From the NCBI RefSeq assembly GCF_035599575.1, contig NZ_CP141179.1, positions 1,550,001 through 1,614,000 of the forward strand: 64,000 nt of DNA. Reading direction: 5' to 3'. Origin of the DNA: Roseovarius sp. Pro17. GTDB taxonomy: Bacteria; Pseudomonadota; Alphaproteobacteria; Rhodobacterales; Rhodobacteraceae. Made by a program: the position numbers and the translations under genes. This document shows, in pieces, positions 55,277 through 63,529 of this stretch. Positions within the stretch are counted from its first letter, which is position 1. Each line of letters begins with the position of its first letter. The notes beneath the pieces were generated by a model. That model ran no database searches and was not told the DNA's origin. It saw nothing but the letters and a program-made list of their open reading frames with translations.

Positions 55277-56272
55277 CTATTCGTGTTCTTCGCCGATCGG
55301 CTCAGGTGCCGGGAGGGGCGGTGGGGGCAGGCGGAGTCCGCTCTCTTCGGCCACCTCGATTGCCGCATCCAATGCTTTGCGAAAGGGGCGTGCGTTGCGC
55401 TGCTCCAGCACCTTGCGCGCCAGGACAACCACCAGATAGGGACGCGCATCCGCCTTTAGCCGCTGCAGCAGCGTAAATTGATAGCCGCCATCGCGCCGCC
55501 GCGCGCGAAAGAGCCGCGCAAGTGCCACGCGGTCCAGCTTGCCCGCGCTGACCTGCGCGAGAATGCGAAAGAGGATCGAGAGGCGCATCAACCCCTTCTC
55601 CAGCTCGGGCCCCATAAAACGCATCCGAAAGAGCGTGACCCCCTTGCGCGCAAAGAGGGCGGCGTGCATCGCGTCCAGATGCTCTTCGGGATCGTAGAGG
55701 ATGAACGCCTCCGAGGCGGCGTCCAGCATGTCGGGCGCATAGCCATAGCGGTCGGTGAATGAGGTCCCGCGCATGTGGCGGTAGCGGTCGTCCCATTCCG
55801 TGACGCGCGGATCCAGCGTCGCCTGCGGCGCCAGTGCCACAACCTTGGCGCCCGGTGCCGCGACCGAAAACGCGGCAGCAGCATAGCCGCAAGGGCCAGC
55901 GCCATAAAAAATAACTTGCTCGAAATCCTCAAAGAAACCGTCGTCGATCAGCCGATCAAAATAGCCATATACCGCTTTGTCGCGAAACCATGTGTCGCCG
56001 TCCGACACGAGGCACAGATGTGACCATGCCAGCGCCTTGGCCATGTCCCAGCCCATCGGCTGCGCGTCGCGCGATTGCCCTATGATTCCCTGATGGGTTT
56101 CGAAGGTCACCAGCAAGGTCGGCTTGTCTTCAATGAATATTGCCGCGTGCCGCGCACCCAACCGCTCGACGTAGCCATCGTCGCCAGCGACCTCGGCCAC
56201 CCTGTCCAGCCAGGCGTCACGGTCCGAGAGGCCCGACAGCGGCATGTCGAAGGTATTGGGCGCTTCTTTCAT
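55277..56272 (-). CDS. Unassigned protein with alpha/beta-hydrolase-like GxGxCG elbow
   Basis: A 331-residue protein that I cannot name. The segment VIFYGAGPCGYAAAAFSVAAPGAKVVALAPQ (about residues 120-150) looks like a nucleophile elbow of an alpha/beta hydrolase with Cys128 where Ser is usual, followed by a beta strand. There is no signal peptide. The C-terminal 20 residues are Pro/Glu rich. Roseobacter relatives that I remember are annotated loosely as phosphoadenosine phosphosulfate reductase, which these motifs do not support. Start at 56272 (MKEAPN) chosen since upstream codons (to 56341) lack a ribosome site. The gene precedes pyrC in the same direction. Confidence 0.75.
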   Translation of the reverse strand: MKEAPNTFDMPLSGLSDRDAWLDRVAEVAGDDGYVERLGARHAAIFIEDKPTLLVTFETHQGIIGQSRDAQPMGWDMAKALAWSHLCLVSDGDTWFRDKAVYGYFDRLIDDGFFEDFEQVIFYGAGPCGYAAAAFSVAAPGAKVVALAPQATLDPRVTEWDDRYRHMRGTSFTDRYGYAPDMLDAASEAFILYDPEEHLDAMHAALFARKGVTLFRMRFMGPELEKGLMRLSILFRILAQVSAGKLDRVALARLFRARRRDGGYQFTLLQRLKADARPYLVVVLARKVLEQRNARPFRKALDAAIEVAEESGLRLPPPPLPAPEPIGEEHE

Positions 56273-56455
56273 GTAGATCGTCCTTGCATGTGACGGGCGC
56301 GACCCATCTGTGTGGGTAGCAAGGTTATGTCTAATCCCCAAATCAGGCAGAATTTGGAAAAATCCATGTGGTTTGCTGGACAGGGCGCCGGGTGCGCGAC
56401 AGGATGCGCGACGCGGTCAGTGCCGCGCAAGGCAGATATATGAGGGCGCAGGGCG

Positions 56456-57364
56456 ATGACGCAAGTTGGCGATATTGAGGACGTTCAGACCATGCTGGCG
56501 GGCGAGGGGTATGTGTGCGGGCGCGCGCTGGCCACCGCGCTCTTTCTAGCGCTGCGTCTGGGCAAACCGCTGTTTCTGGAGGGCGAACCCGGCACCGGCA
56601 AGACCGAAATCGCCAAGGCGATCGCCGCCGCCTTGGGCCGCCGTCTAATTCGCTTGCAATGCTATGAGGGGCTGGATGCGTCCAGCGCCGTGGCCGAGTG
56701 GAACTTTACCGCGCAGATGATCGCCCTGCGCGCTGCCGAAGCGGGCGGGCAGGCGGGCGGCGCGGCGCTCAAGGATCAGCTTTTCACCGAAGAGTTCCTG
56801 ATCGCACGTCCGCTCTTGCAGGCCATGCGGCCCCAACCCGGCGGTGCGCCGGTGCTGCTGATCGACGAGATGGATCGCACCGATGCCCCGTTTGAGGCGT
56901 TCCTGCTTGAGGCGCTCAGCGATTATCAGGTTACCATACCAGAACTGGGCACGATCAAGGCCGCCGAGCCGCCCATCGTCATCCTGACCTCGAATCGCAC
57001 CCGCGAGGTGCATGATGCGCTCAAACGGCGCTGCCTATATGCATGGGTCGACTATCCGGATTTCGAGCGTGAGGCCCAGATCCTCGCCGCTCGCGCCCCC
57101 GAACTGCCCGAACAACTCAGCCGCGAGGTTGTCGCCTTCGTTCAGGCCCTGCGCACCGAGGATCTGTTCAAGAAGCCCGGCGTCGCCGAGACGATAGACT
57201 GGGCCAAGTGCCTGTTGGCGCTGGATGCCGTCGCGCTAAGCCCGCAGGTCATCGCCGATACGCTGGGCGCGCTGCTGAAATATCAGGACGACATCGCCAA
57301 GCTAAACGGCAGCGAGGCCGCTCGCATCCTCGAGCGCGCCCGCGCCGCCATAGGGCCGGCGTGA
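56456..57364 (+). CDS. coxD: MoxR-family AAA+ ATPase, CoxD-like
   Basis: A 302-residue AAA+ ATPase. Walker A GEPGTGKTE at residues 43-51, a RLQCYEGLDASSAVAEWNF segment typical of this subgroup, Walker B VLLIDEMDR, sensor ILTSNRTREVHDALKRRC. MoxR proteins work with VWA-domain partners to insert metals or mature enzymes. In Oligotropha, CoxD helps build the Mo-Cu centre of CO dehydrogenase. Its neighbour (VWA) and the CoxSL genes 5-6 kb downstream support that role. The symbol is used by analogy. Confidence 0.88.
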   Translation: MTQVGDIEDVQTMLAGEGYVCGRALATALFLALRLGKPLFLEGEPGTGKTEIAKAIAAALGRRLIRLQCYEGLDASSAVAEWNFTAQMIALRAAEAGGQAGGAALKDQLFTEEFLIARPLLQAMRPQPGGAPVLLIDEMDRTDAPFEAFLLEALSDYQVTIPELGTIKAAEPPIVILTSNRTREVHDALKRRCLYAWVDYPDFEREAQILAARAPELPEQLSREVVAFVQALRTEDLFKKPGVAETIDWAKCLLALDAVALSPQVIADTLGALLKYQDDIAKLNGSEAARILERARAAIGPA

Positions 57365-57395
57365 TCTTTCATTGTTCCACAACTACTCCGGGGGT

Positions 57396-57414
57396 CCGGG
57401 GGGCGACCCCCCGG
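57396..57414 (+). promoter_or_regulatory. Strong hairpin just before the VWA gene
   Basis: Perfect 8-bp stem CCGGGGGG (57396-57403) and CCCCCCGG (57407-57414), loop CGA, ending 9 bases before the ATG at 57424. It replaces a normal Shine-Dalgarno sequence; no T-run follows. Confidence 0.6.
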
Positions 57415-57423
57415 CACTGAGCC

Positions 57424-58695
57424 ATGCCCGAATACCCAGACCTCGACATACCGGAAAACCCGAAACTGGCGCTGAACATTGCCCATTTCGCGCGCGCGTT
57501 GCGTCGGGCCGGGATGCCTGTCGGCACGGGCCGAATCATCGACGCAGTGCGCGCTGTGGCCGCAGCCGGTTTTACCTCGCGCACAGACTTCTACTGGACG
57601 CTTCATGCGACATGCGTGACGCGACCCGAACATCGCGCGGTGTTTGCGCAGATCTTTCGCCTCTATTGGCGCGATCCGCGTTTCCTTGAACATATGATGG
57701 CCATGCTGCTGCCAGCCATGCGCGGGCTGAATGAGGATCGCGCCGCGCAAGCGGCCGAAAAACGCGCGGCTGAGGCGCTGCTTGACGGGGCCGAGGCGCC
57801 CGAGCGCGATGCGCCCGACGACGGCGATGATGCGCTGATCGAGATCGACGCCAGCGCCACCCATTCCGCGCGCGAGCGTCTGCGCTCTCTCGATTTTGAG
57901 CAGATGAGCACAGATGAGATCGCTCAGGCACGCCGGATGCTGGCGGAACTGACCCTTCCGGTGCCGCCGCTGCCCTCGCGCCGGATGGGCACCGACGCGC
58001 GAGGCCGGGTTCTGGACGCTGCGCGCACCATGCGCCTCGCAATGCGCCGGGACGGCGAGATCACGCAGATCGCCCGACGCACCCCACGCCGTCGACCGCC
58101 CGATCTGGTGGTGCTGTGCGACATCTCTGGCTCGATGAGCCAATATAGCCGCATGGTGCTGCATTTCGTCCATGCCGTTGCCAACACCCGCGCGCATAGC
58201 GAGGCGGGGGCAAAGGGCGGCTGGGGTCAGGTCCATGCGTTTACCTTTGGCACGCGGCTGAGCAATATCACACGCCATCTGGCCACACGCGATGTCGATG
58301 CTGCCCTCGCTGCTGCCGGGCGCGAAGTGCAGGACTGGGAGGGCGGCACGCGCATCGGCGACTGCATCGCCGCATTCAATCGCGACTGGTCGCGTCGGGT
58401 GCTGGGGCAGGGCGCTTTGGTGCTGCTGATCACCGATGGGCTTGATCGTGGCGCACCGGATGCGCTGGCCGCACAGATGCAGCGGCTGCATTTGACAGCG
58501 CGGCGGCTGATCTGGCTGAACCCGCTGCTGCGCTGGGACGGCTTTGCGCCCAAGGCACAGGGCATTGCGGCGATGCTGCCGCATGTGGATGCCGTGCTGC
58601 CGTGCCATTCGGTCGCCACGCTCGAGGATTTAGCGGGCGTGTTGGCGGCGCCGGCCCATGCGGGCGAAAAGGCGCGCCTGATGCGCCTGCGCTAA
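57424..58695 (+). CDS. coxE: VWA-domain protein, CoxE-like
   Basis: A 423-residue protein with an acidic linker (about residues 105-155) and a C-terminal von Willebrand A domain. The MIDAS metal motif is DISGSMSQYSR with Asp233. It belongs to the CoxE/DUF58-VWA group that pairs with MoxR ATPases. It is expected to act with the preceding CoxD-like ATPase in activating the molybdenum enzyme downstream. The translation signal is unusual because a hairpin sits in place of a Shine-Dalgarno sequence. Confidence 0.88.
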   Translation: MPEYPDLDIPENPKLALNIAHFARALRRAGMPVGTGRIIDAVRAVAAAGFTSRTDFYWTLHATCVTRPEHRAVFAQIFRLYWRDPRFLEHMMAMLLPAMRGLNEDRAAQAAEKRAAEALLDGAEAPERDAPDDGDDALIEIDASATHSARERLRSLDFEQMSTDEIAQARRMLAELTLPVPPLPSRRMGTDARGRVLDAARTMRLAMRRDGEITQIARRTPRRRPPDLVVLCDISGSMSQYSRMVLHFVHAVANTRAHSEAGAKGGWGQVHAFTFGTRLSNITRHLATRDVDAALAAAGREVQDWEGGTRIGDCIAAFNRDWSRRVLGQGALVLLITDGLDRGAPDALAAQMQRLHLTARRLIWLNPLLRWDGFAPKAQGIAAMLPHVDAVLPCHSVATLEDLAGVLAAPAHAGEKARLMRLR

Positions 58696-58811
58696 TCCGC
58701 CGAGCCCGCAAAACGCGGGGAACGATTGTTCTTGTCCACGCGTTATCGCCTCAATGCTCCAAAGCCGTGCAAATCTGCGCGGCGCAATCTCAATCACCGA
58801 CAGGAGAGAAC

Positions 58812-60881
58812 ATGTCTCGCCATTGGCTTACATCTACTACCGCACTCGCGCTTGTCCTGAACGCGGCCGCACCGCTGCCTTCATCGGCTTTCGGCACCGC
58901 AGCGCCCGCGACGGATGCTCGTCGCCCGGCGGTCGAACTTCGACTGGCCGAGAACGAAAACAGCACCGCTGCTCAGGAGTTGCTGTCCGACGTCATCGGA
59001 GAAACGCCCGCCACCGAATCAGGTGAGCAGGACACGACACTCTCTGCCGAGGCTCAAGCAGAGCTAGACGCAGCCGCCCAAGCAAAAGCCGAAGCCGAGG
59101 CAGCAGCGGCGGCCGCAGAAGTGGATGCAGACGCGATCCAAGCCGAAGCAGAGGCGGCAGAGGCCGAGGCAGCAGCAGCCGCTGAGACCGAAGCCGCCGC
59201 CGAAGCAGAGGCAATTCAGGCACAGGCAGAGGCGGATGCAGCCGCTGACGCAGAGGCGGAAGCTGCGGCCCAAAAGCAGGCCGAAGCAGACGCAGCGGCT
59301 AAGCAGCAGGCCGAGGCAGAAGCAGCCCAAGCTGCGGCCGACGCGCAGGCCGCGCAAGCCGAGGCAGATGCTGAAGGCGCTAAAATGGCTCAGGACGAAG
59401 CAGATGCCGCCGTACAGGCAGAAGCAGACGCCGCTGCCGAAGCTGAGGCTGAGGCAGCCGCGCAGGCAGAGCTAGACGCCGCTGTCGAGACCGAAGCTGA
59501 CGCCGCCGCGCAGGCAGAAGCAGACGCTGCTGCCGAAGCAGAAGCTGAAGCTGCCGCAGCAGACGCAGATGCGGAGGCCGATGCGAAAGCCCAGGCTGAT
59601 GCAGACGCCGCTGCCGATGCAGCCGCACAAGATGTCGCCGAGGAGGCCCCCGCGCAATCGGGCGAAGATGCGACATCGCCCCTTGTTGGCGAGGCCACGC
59701 AGACCGAATCCACCGAAAACGCAGCGCCTGACGTGCTTCCCGAGATTAGCGCCGAAGATCAGGCCAATGCCGCCCAGAGCGCTGATGAGACCGCAGCCTC
59801 CGCTGCTGCCGCCTCGGACGAAGGCGAGGTTGTCGATACCCAAGAGGGCACCGTGACCGAAGATCAGGCCCGTGCCTCGGACGAAGAATTCGACACGACC
59901 GCCAGCGGTGATCAGACACGCGCCGCCAAGGCTGCAAAAGCCGCTAGGGCTGCTTCTGCCTCTAAGAAAAAGGATAACGACCTGCTGAAGGCAGTTGGTA
60001 TCGTCGCTGCCGCTGGCCTTGGTGCCTATGCAGTCGGCAAGCTGCTGGATGGCGGTGGTCAGGTGGTATCAAACACCGGTGACCGTGTCGTCGTGCAAGA
60101 GCCGTCTGGCGCGTACCGCATCATCAAGGATGACGACACTCTTCTGCGCCGTCCCGGCAACGAGGTGCAGACGCAGACCTATTCCGACGGCTCGACCCGC
60201 TCTTCGGTGACCGAGGCCGACGGCAGCTCGACCGTGACGATCCGCGCGGCCGACGGGCGTGTCCTGCGCAGGACACGCGTGCTGGCCGATGGGCGCAGCA
60301 TCGATCTGTTCGACGATACCAAGACCTATGCCCGCGTCGACGTGAGCGAGTTGGAAAGCGCCAATCGCGCTGCCGCAGCCCGCGATTACGACTACAGCAC
60401 GTCGGACGTGGAGCAGTTGCGGATGGCGCTAAGTTCGTCCAGTGGCCAAGCGACCGATCGCACATACTCGCTGAATCAGATCCGCAGGATCGACGCGGTG
60501 CGCCATCTCGTCCCGGTGATTGCGCTGGACGCGATCAACTTCAAGACCGGCTCAGCGGTGATCGATGCGGATGAGGCACAGGATCTGTCCGACCTGGGCC
60601 GCGCGATGACCGCTGCGATCGATGACGATCCGGGACAGGTGTTCCTGATCGAGGGGCACACCGATACCGTTGGCGATGCCAGCTACAACCTCGCCCTGTC
60701 GGACCGCCGCGCGGAATCGGTGGCGTTGGCCCTTACCGAGTATTTCAACGTGCCGCCTGCCAACATGATCGTGCAGGGGTACGGCGAGCAGGATCTGCGC
60801 GTGCGCCAGCTGGGCGACATTCGTGCCAACCGGCGCGGTGCGGTGCGCAACATCACGCCGCTGCTGGATGGCGGTCGATAA
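58812..60881 (+). CDS. OmpA-family protein with long Ala/Glu/Asp-rich coiled-coil
   Basis: A 689-residue protein. Signal peptide (residues 1-28), then about 220 residues (from about 77 to 297) made largely of Ala, Glu, Asp and Gln in heptad-like runs that predict a long helix. A hydrophobic patch (AVGIVAAAGLGAYAVGKLL, about 394-412) and a beta-rich region (repeated YSDGSTRSSV, RAADGRVLRRTRVLADG) follow. The C-terminal OmpA_C domain (about residues 570-685: INFKTGSAVID, IEGHTDTVGDASYN, LSDRRAESVA) binds peptidoglycan. AGGAGAG lies before the ATG. It lies inside the cox-type cluster between the VWA gene and XdhC; the link may be incidental. Ends at a strong terminator. Confidence 0.85.
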   Translation: MSRHWLTSTTALALVLNAAAPLPSSAFGTAAPATDARRPAVELRLAENENSTAAQELLSDVIGETPATESGEQDTTLSAEAQAELDAAAQAKAEAEAAAAAAEVDADAIQAEAEAAEAEAAAAAETEAAAEAEAIQAQAEADAAADAEAEAAAQKQAEADAAAKQQAEAEAAQAAADAQAAQAEADAEGAKMAQDEADAAVQAEADAAAEAEAEAAAQAELDAAVETEADAAAQAEADAAAEAEAEAAAADADAEADAKAQADADAAADAAAQDVAEEAPAQSGEDATSPLVGEATQTESTENAAPDVLPEISAEDQANAAQSADETAASAAAASDEGEVVDTQEGTVTEDQARASDEEFDTTASGDQTRAAKAAKAARAASASKKKDNDLLKAVGIVAAAGLGAYAVGKLLDGGGQVVSNTGDRVVVQEPSGAYRIIKDDDTLLRRPGNEVQTQTYSDGSTRSSVTEADGSSTVTIRAADGRVLRRTRVLADGRSIDLFDDTKTYARVDVSELESANRAAAARDYDYSTSDVEQLRMALSSSSGQATDRTYSLNQIRRIDAVRHLVPVIALDAINFKTGSAVIDADEAQDLSDLGRAMTAAIDDDPGQVFLIEGHTDTVGDASYNLALSDRRAESVALALTEYFNVPPANMIVQGYGEQDLRVRQLGDIRANRRGAVRNITPLLDGGR

Positions 60882-60922
60882 AAAGGCGGCAGTTAAGCTG
60901 CTAAACTCTGATTGAGTGTTTC

Positions 60923-60959
60923 GGCCCTCCGCCTCATACTGATGGCGGAGGGCCTTTTT
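60923..60959 (+). terminator. Rho-independent terminator after the OmpA-like gene
   Basis: Perfect 11-bp stem GGCCCTCCGCC (60923-60933) and GGCGGAGGGCC (60944-60954), 10-base loop and TTTTT (60955-60959). The 3' arm holds GGAGGG, which is also the only ribosome site for the next gene (ATG at 60961). Confidence 0.93.
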
Positions 60960-60960
60960 C

Positions 60961-61926
60961 ATGGATGATCTCGACGATATTCCGCGCATCGCACTGGACT
61001 GGCATCGCGCCGGAACGGGTAGCGCCCTTGCCACAGTCGTACAGACATGGGGCAGCGCACCGCGCCGCGTGGGCGCGATGCTGGCAGTTTCGGGCGCGGG
61101 CGACATGGCCGGGTCGGTTTCTGGCGGCTGTGTCGAGGGCGCAGTGGTCGCCGAAGCGCAAGAGGCGATTGCCGATGGCGCCCCCCGGATTTTGGAATAT
61201 GGCGTCGCCGATGGCGATGCCTTTGCCGTCGGCCTCGCTTGCGGTGGCACAATCCGGGTGCTGGTGCAGCCTGTGGGCATTGCTCTGCCTGAGAACGTTC
61301 TCGCCGACCTGATCGAGGCTCGCGCCGCGCGCCGAGCCGCCGCATTGGTCAGCCCGCCGAACACCACGCCTTACATTGAGCTCACCGGCCACCAAGACCG
61401 CTTTCGCATGGATCGCTCGGGGTTTGAGGAGGATGGCGAGACGTTCGTCGCCATTCACAATCCCCCCCTGCGTCTGATCGTTGTCGGCGCGGTCCATATC
61501 GCGCAGGCACTGGTGCCGATGGCGCGGCAGGTCGGCTACGATCCGGTCGTGATTGACCCCCGCAGTGCCTTTGCCAGCGCGGCGCGCTTTCCTGGGGAAA
61601 CGCTGCTGGACGACTGGCCCGACGACGCCGTGCGCGCGCTGGGGCTGGACGCGCGCACGGCGCTGGTGCTGCTGACGCATGACCCCAAGCTGGACGACCC
61701 GGCCCTGACCGAGGCGCTGCGCAGCGATGTGTTCTACATCGGCGCGCTTGGCTCGACCCGCACCCATGCGAAACGGTTGGAGCGGATGGGCGAGGCCGGA
61801 TTTTCGCCAACCGACCTGGCGCGCATCCATGGCCCCATCGGACTTGATATTGGCGCCGCTGGACCGGCCGAGATCGCGCTGAGCATCCTTGCGCAGATGA
61901 CCCAAGTTCTGAGGCGCGGGCCATGA
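60961..61926 (+). CDS. XdhC/CoxI family molybdenum cofactor maturation protein
   Basis: A 321-residue protein. N-terminal XdhC_CoxI domain (LATVVQTWGSAPRRVGAMLAV and GSVSGGCVEGAVVAEA) and C-terminal Rossmann domain (VVGAVHIAQALV, YIGALGSTRTHAKR). XdhC binds molybdenum cofactor and adds the terminal sulphur before insertion into xanthine-dehydrogenase-family enzymes. ATG 60961 follows the terminator T-run directly, so translation depends on opening that stem. It overlaps the next gene by 4 bases. Confidence 0.92.
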   Translation: MDDLDDIPRIALDWHRAGTGSALATVVQTWGSAPRRVGAMLAVSGAGDMAGSVSGGCVEGAVVAEAQEAIADGAPRILEYGVADGDAFAVGLACGGTIRVLVQPVGIALPENVLADLIEARAARRAAALVSPPNTTPYIELTGHQDRFRMDRSGFEEDGETFVAIHNPPLRLIVVGAVHIAQALVPMARQVGYDPVVIDPRSAFASAARFPGETLLDDWPDDAVRALGLDARTALVLLTHDPKLDDPALTEALRSDVFYIGALGSTRTHAKRLERMGEAGFSPTDLARIHGPIGLDIGAAGPAEIALSILAQMTQVLRRGP

Positions 61927-62918
61927 AGTTCGGTTCTGTCCCGCTGAATGAGGCCGCTGGCGCGATCCTCGCCCATTCCGTGGCGGTGGTTGAGGGCCGG
62001 TTGCAAAAGGGGTTGATGTTAGAGGCCTGCCATTTGGACCAACTGCGCGCGGCCGGCATTGGCGAGGTCACAGTTGCGCGGCTCGAGCCTGGTGATCTGG
62101 GCGAGGACGCCGCCGCCGCCCGTCTGGCTGGCGCACTGGCCGAGGGCGCGAGCGGTATCGTGCTGGGCAATCCCGGCACGGGCCGCGTCAATTTGATCGC
62201 CGAAGGGCCCGGTATCGTGCGCCTGAACGCCGCTGCGATCCACGCCGCCAATGCCGCGGACCCGATGATAACGATCGCGACAGTGCCGGACCTGCACCAG
62301 ACCCGCGCGGACGGCTTGATCGCTACGGTCAAGATAATCTCATACGCGGTGCCTGAGGCTGCGGTCGAAATGGCCTGCACCGCTGCGCGCGGTGCCGTAC
62401 GTTTGGCGGCGCCCCGGCTGCGCAATGCCAGCCTGATCGTGACCGAAATCGCAGGGCGCGTGGCCAAAAAGGACAACGGCGCCATTTCCGGGCGGCTGGA
62501 AGCGTTGGGCATGACCTTGGACGAGGAACTGCGCGTGCCACATGACTCGGATGCCATCGCCAGAGCATTGGTACGCGCCAAAGGGGAGATGGTGCTGATC
62601 CTGACCGCATCCGCCACCTCGGACGTTAATGACACCGGCCCGGCAGGGTTGCGGGCAGCCGGCGGCGAGGTCACGCGCGTCGGCATTCCGGTCGATCCGG
62701 GCAACCTGCTGTTTCTGGGCGCGCTTGGCCCCAGACCGGTCATCGGCCTGCCGGGTTGCGCGCGCGCGCCCGCGCTGAACGGCGCCGACTGGGTTCTGGC
62801 GCGCATCGCCTGCGGGATCGAGGTGGGCGCCGAGGATATCGCCGCGATGGGCGTGGGCGGCCTGCTCAAGGAAATTCCCAGCCGCCCGATGCCGCGCCGC
62901 GGCAAGACATCGGCGTAA
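61923..62918 (+). CDS. Molybdopterin-binding protein (MoCF biosynthesis domain)
   Basis: A 331-residue protein. The N-terminal part (VPLNEAAGAILAHSVAV, with HLDQLRAAGIGEVTVARLEPGDLGEDAAA) resembles the molybdopterin-binding half fused to cytidylyltransferases in some XdhC operons; the rest is a MoaB/MogA-like MoCF domain (TASATSDVNDTGPAGLRAAGG, GVPVDPGN-type segment). The NTP-transferase domain is absent, so it may bind or deliver the cofactor only. It overlaps the xdhC gene (ATGA), which supports a joint role. Confidence 0.8.
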   Translation: MKFGSVPLNEAAGAILAHSVAVVEGRLQKGLMLEACHLDQLRAAGIGEVTVARLEPGDLGEDAAAARLAGALAEGASGIVLGNPGTGRVNLIAEGPGIVRLNAAAIHAANAADPMITIATVPDLHQTRADGLIATVKIISYAVPEAAVEMACTAARGAVRLAAPRLRNASLIVTEIAGRVAKKDNGAISGRLEALGMTLDEELRVPHDSDAIARALVRAKGEMVLILTASATSDVNDTGPAGLRAAGGEVTRVGIPVDPGNLLFLGALGPRPVIGLPGCARAPALNGADWVLARIACGIEVGAEDIAAMGVGGLLKEIPSRPMPRRGKTSA

Positions 62919-62992
62919 AAACAGGCTTCTCAAGTGTGATTTGGCGTGCTTAACTCAGGCCAACAACAAAGATAGCTCAAGGGAGGGTGCCC

Positions 62993-63490
62993 ATGTCACA
63001 GGTCAGCATGACCGTGAATGGCAAGACCGCGAGCGGTACCATTGAGGGCCGCACGCTGCTTGTCGATTTCCTGCGCGAAAATCTGGGCCTGACCGGCACG
63101 CATGTCGGCTGCGACACCAGTCAATGCGGCGCGTGCGTCGTGCATGTGGATGGCAAGGCGGTCAAATCCTGCACCATCTTCGCCGCCGAGGCCGAGGGCG
63201 CCGAGGTGGACACGATCGAAGGGCAGGCGGCCCCTGACGGCACGCTGAACACCATCCAGCAGGCGTTTCAGGATTATCACGGCCTTCAGTGCGGATTTTG
63301 CACCCCCGGCATGGTGATGAGCGCGGCGGCTCTGCTGAAGGAAAACCCCAAACCCAGCGAGACCGAGGTGCGCAGCTACCTGCAGGGCAATATTTGCCGC
63401 TGCACTGGTTATCACAACATCGTCAAGGCGATCATGGCTGCGAGCGGGCAGGACGTAAGCGCCATTCCGGGCGGCATCGCCGCCGAATAA
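62993..63490 (+). CDS. coxS: [2Fe-2S] small subunit of a CO-dehydrogenase-type molybdenum hydroxylase, CoxS
   Basis: A 165-residue protein with plant-type cluster motif [11 protein letters not shown]...C (about residues 41-62) and the second cluster in [10 protein letters not shown] and [30 protein letters not shown] spacing is standard for CoxS. It carries electrons between the molybdenum and flavin subunits. GGGAGGG lies 6 bases before the ATG. The next gene is the large subunit, 39 bases downstream. Confidence 0.93.
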   Translation: MSQVSMTVNGKTASGTIEGRTLLVDFLRENLGLTGTHVGCDTSQCGACVVHVDGKAVKSCTIFAAEAEGAEVDTIEGQAAPDGTLNTIQQAFQDYHGLQCGFCTPGMVMSAAALLKENPKPSETEVRSYLQGNICRCTGYHNIVKAIMAASGQDVSAIPGGIAAE

Positions 63491-63529
63491 GCCTGCTCAC
63501 CATATCGCCAACTCAGGGGGAGACATGAC

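Noticed and set aside
57283..58608. A 441-residue minus-strand open frame opposite the VWA gene
   Set aside because: It is the shadow of the CoxE-like gene. It has no domain motif or ribosome site, and the plus-strand frame carries the intact MIDAS motif.
58812..60881. Possible TolA or mobile-element origin of the Ala-rich repeat
   Set aside because: The composition resembles TolA rods, but the C-terminus is OmpA_C, not TolA. No flanking repeats, transposase or tRNA junction indicates transfer.
61382..62905. A 507-residue minus-strand open frame opposite XdhC and the molybdopterin-binding gene
   Set aside because: Antisense to two well supported genes; its sequence is Ala/Pro/Arg/Ser rich without recognisable domains.
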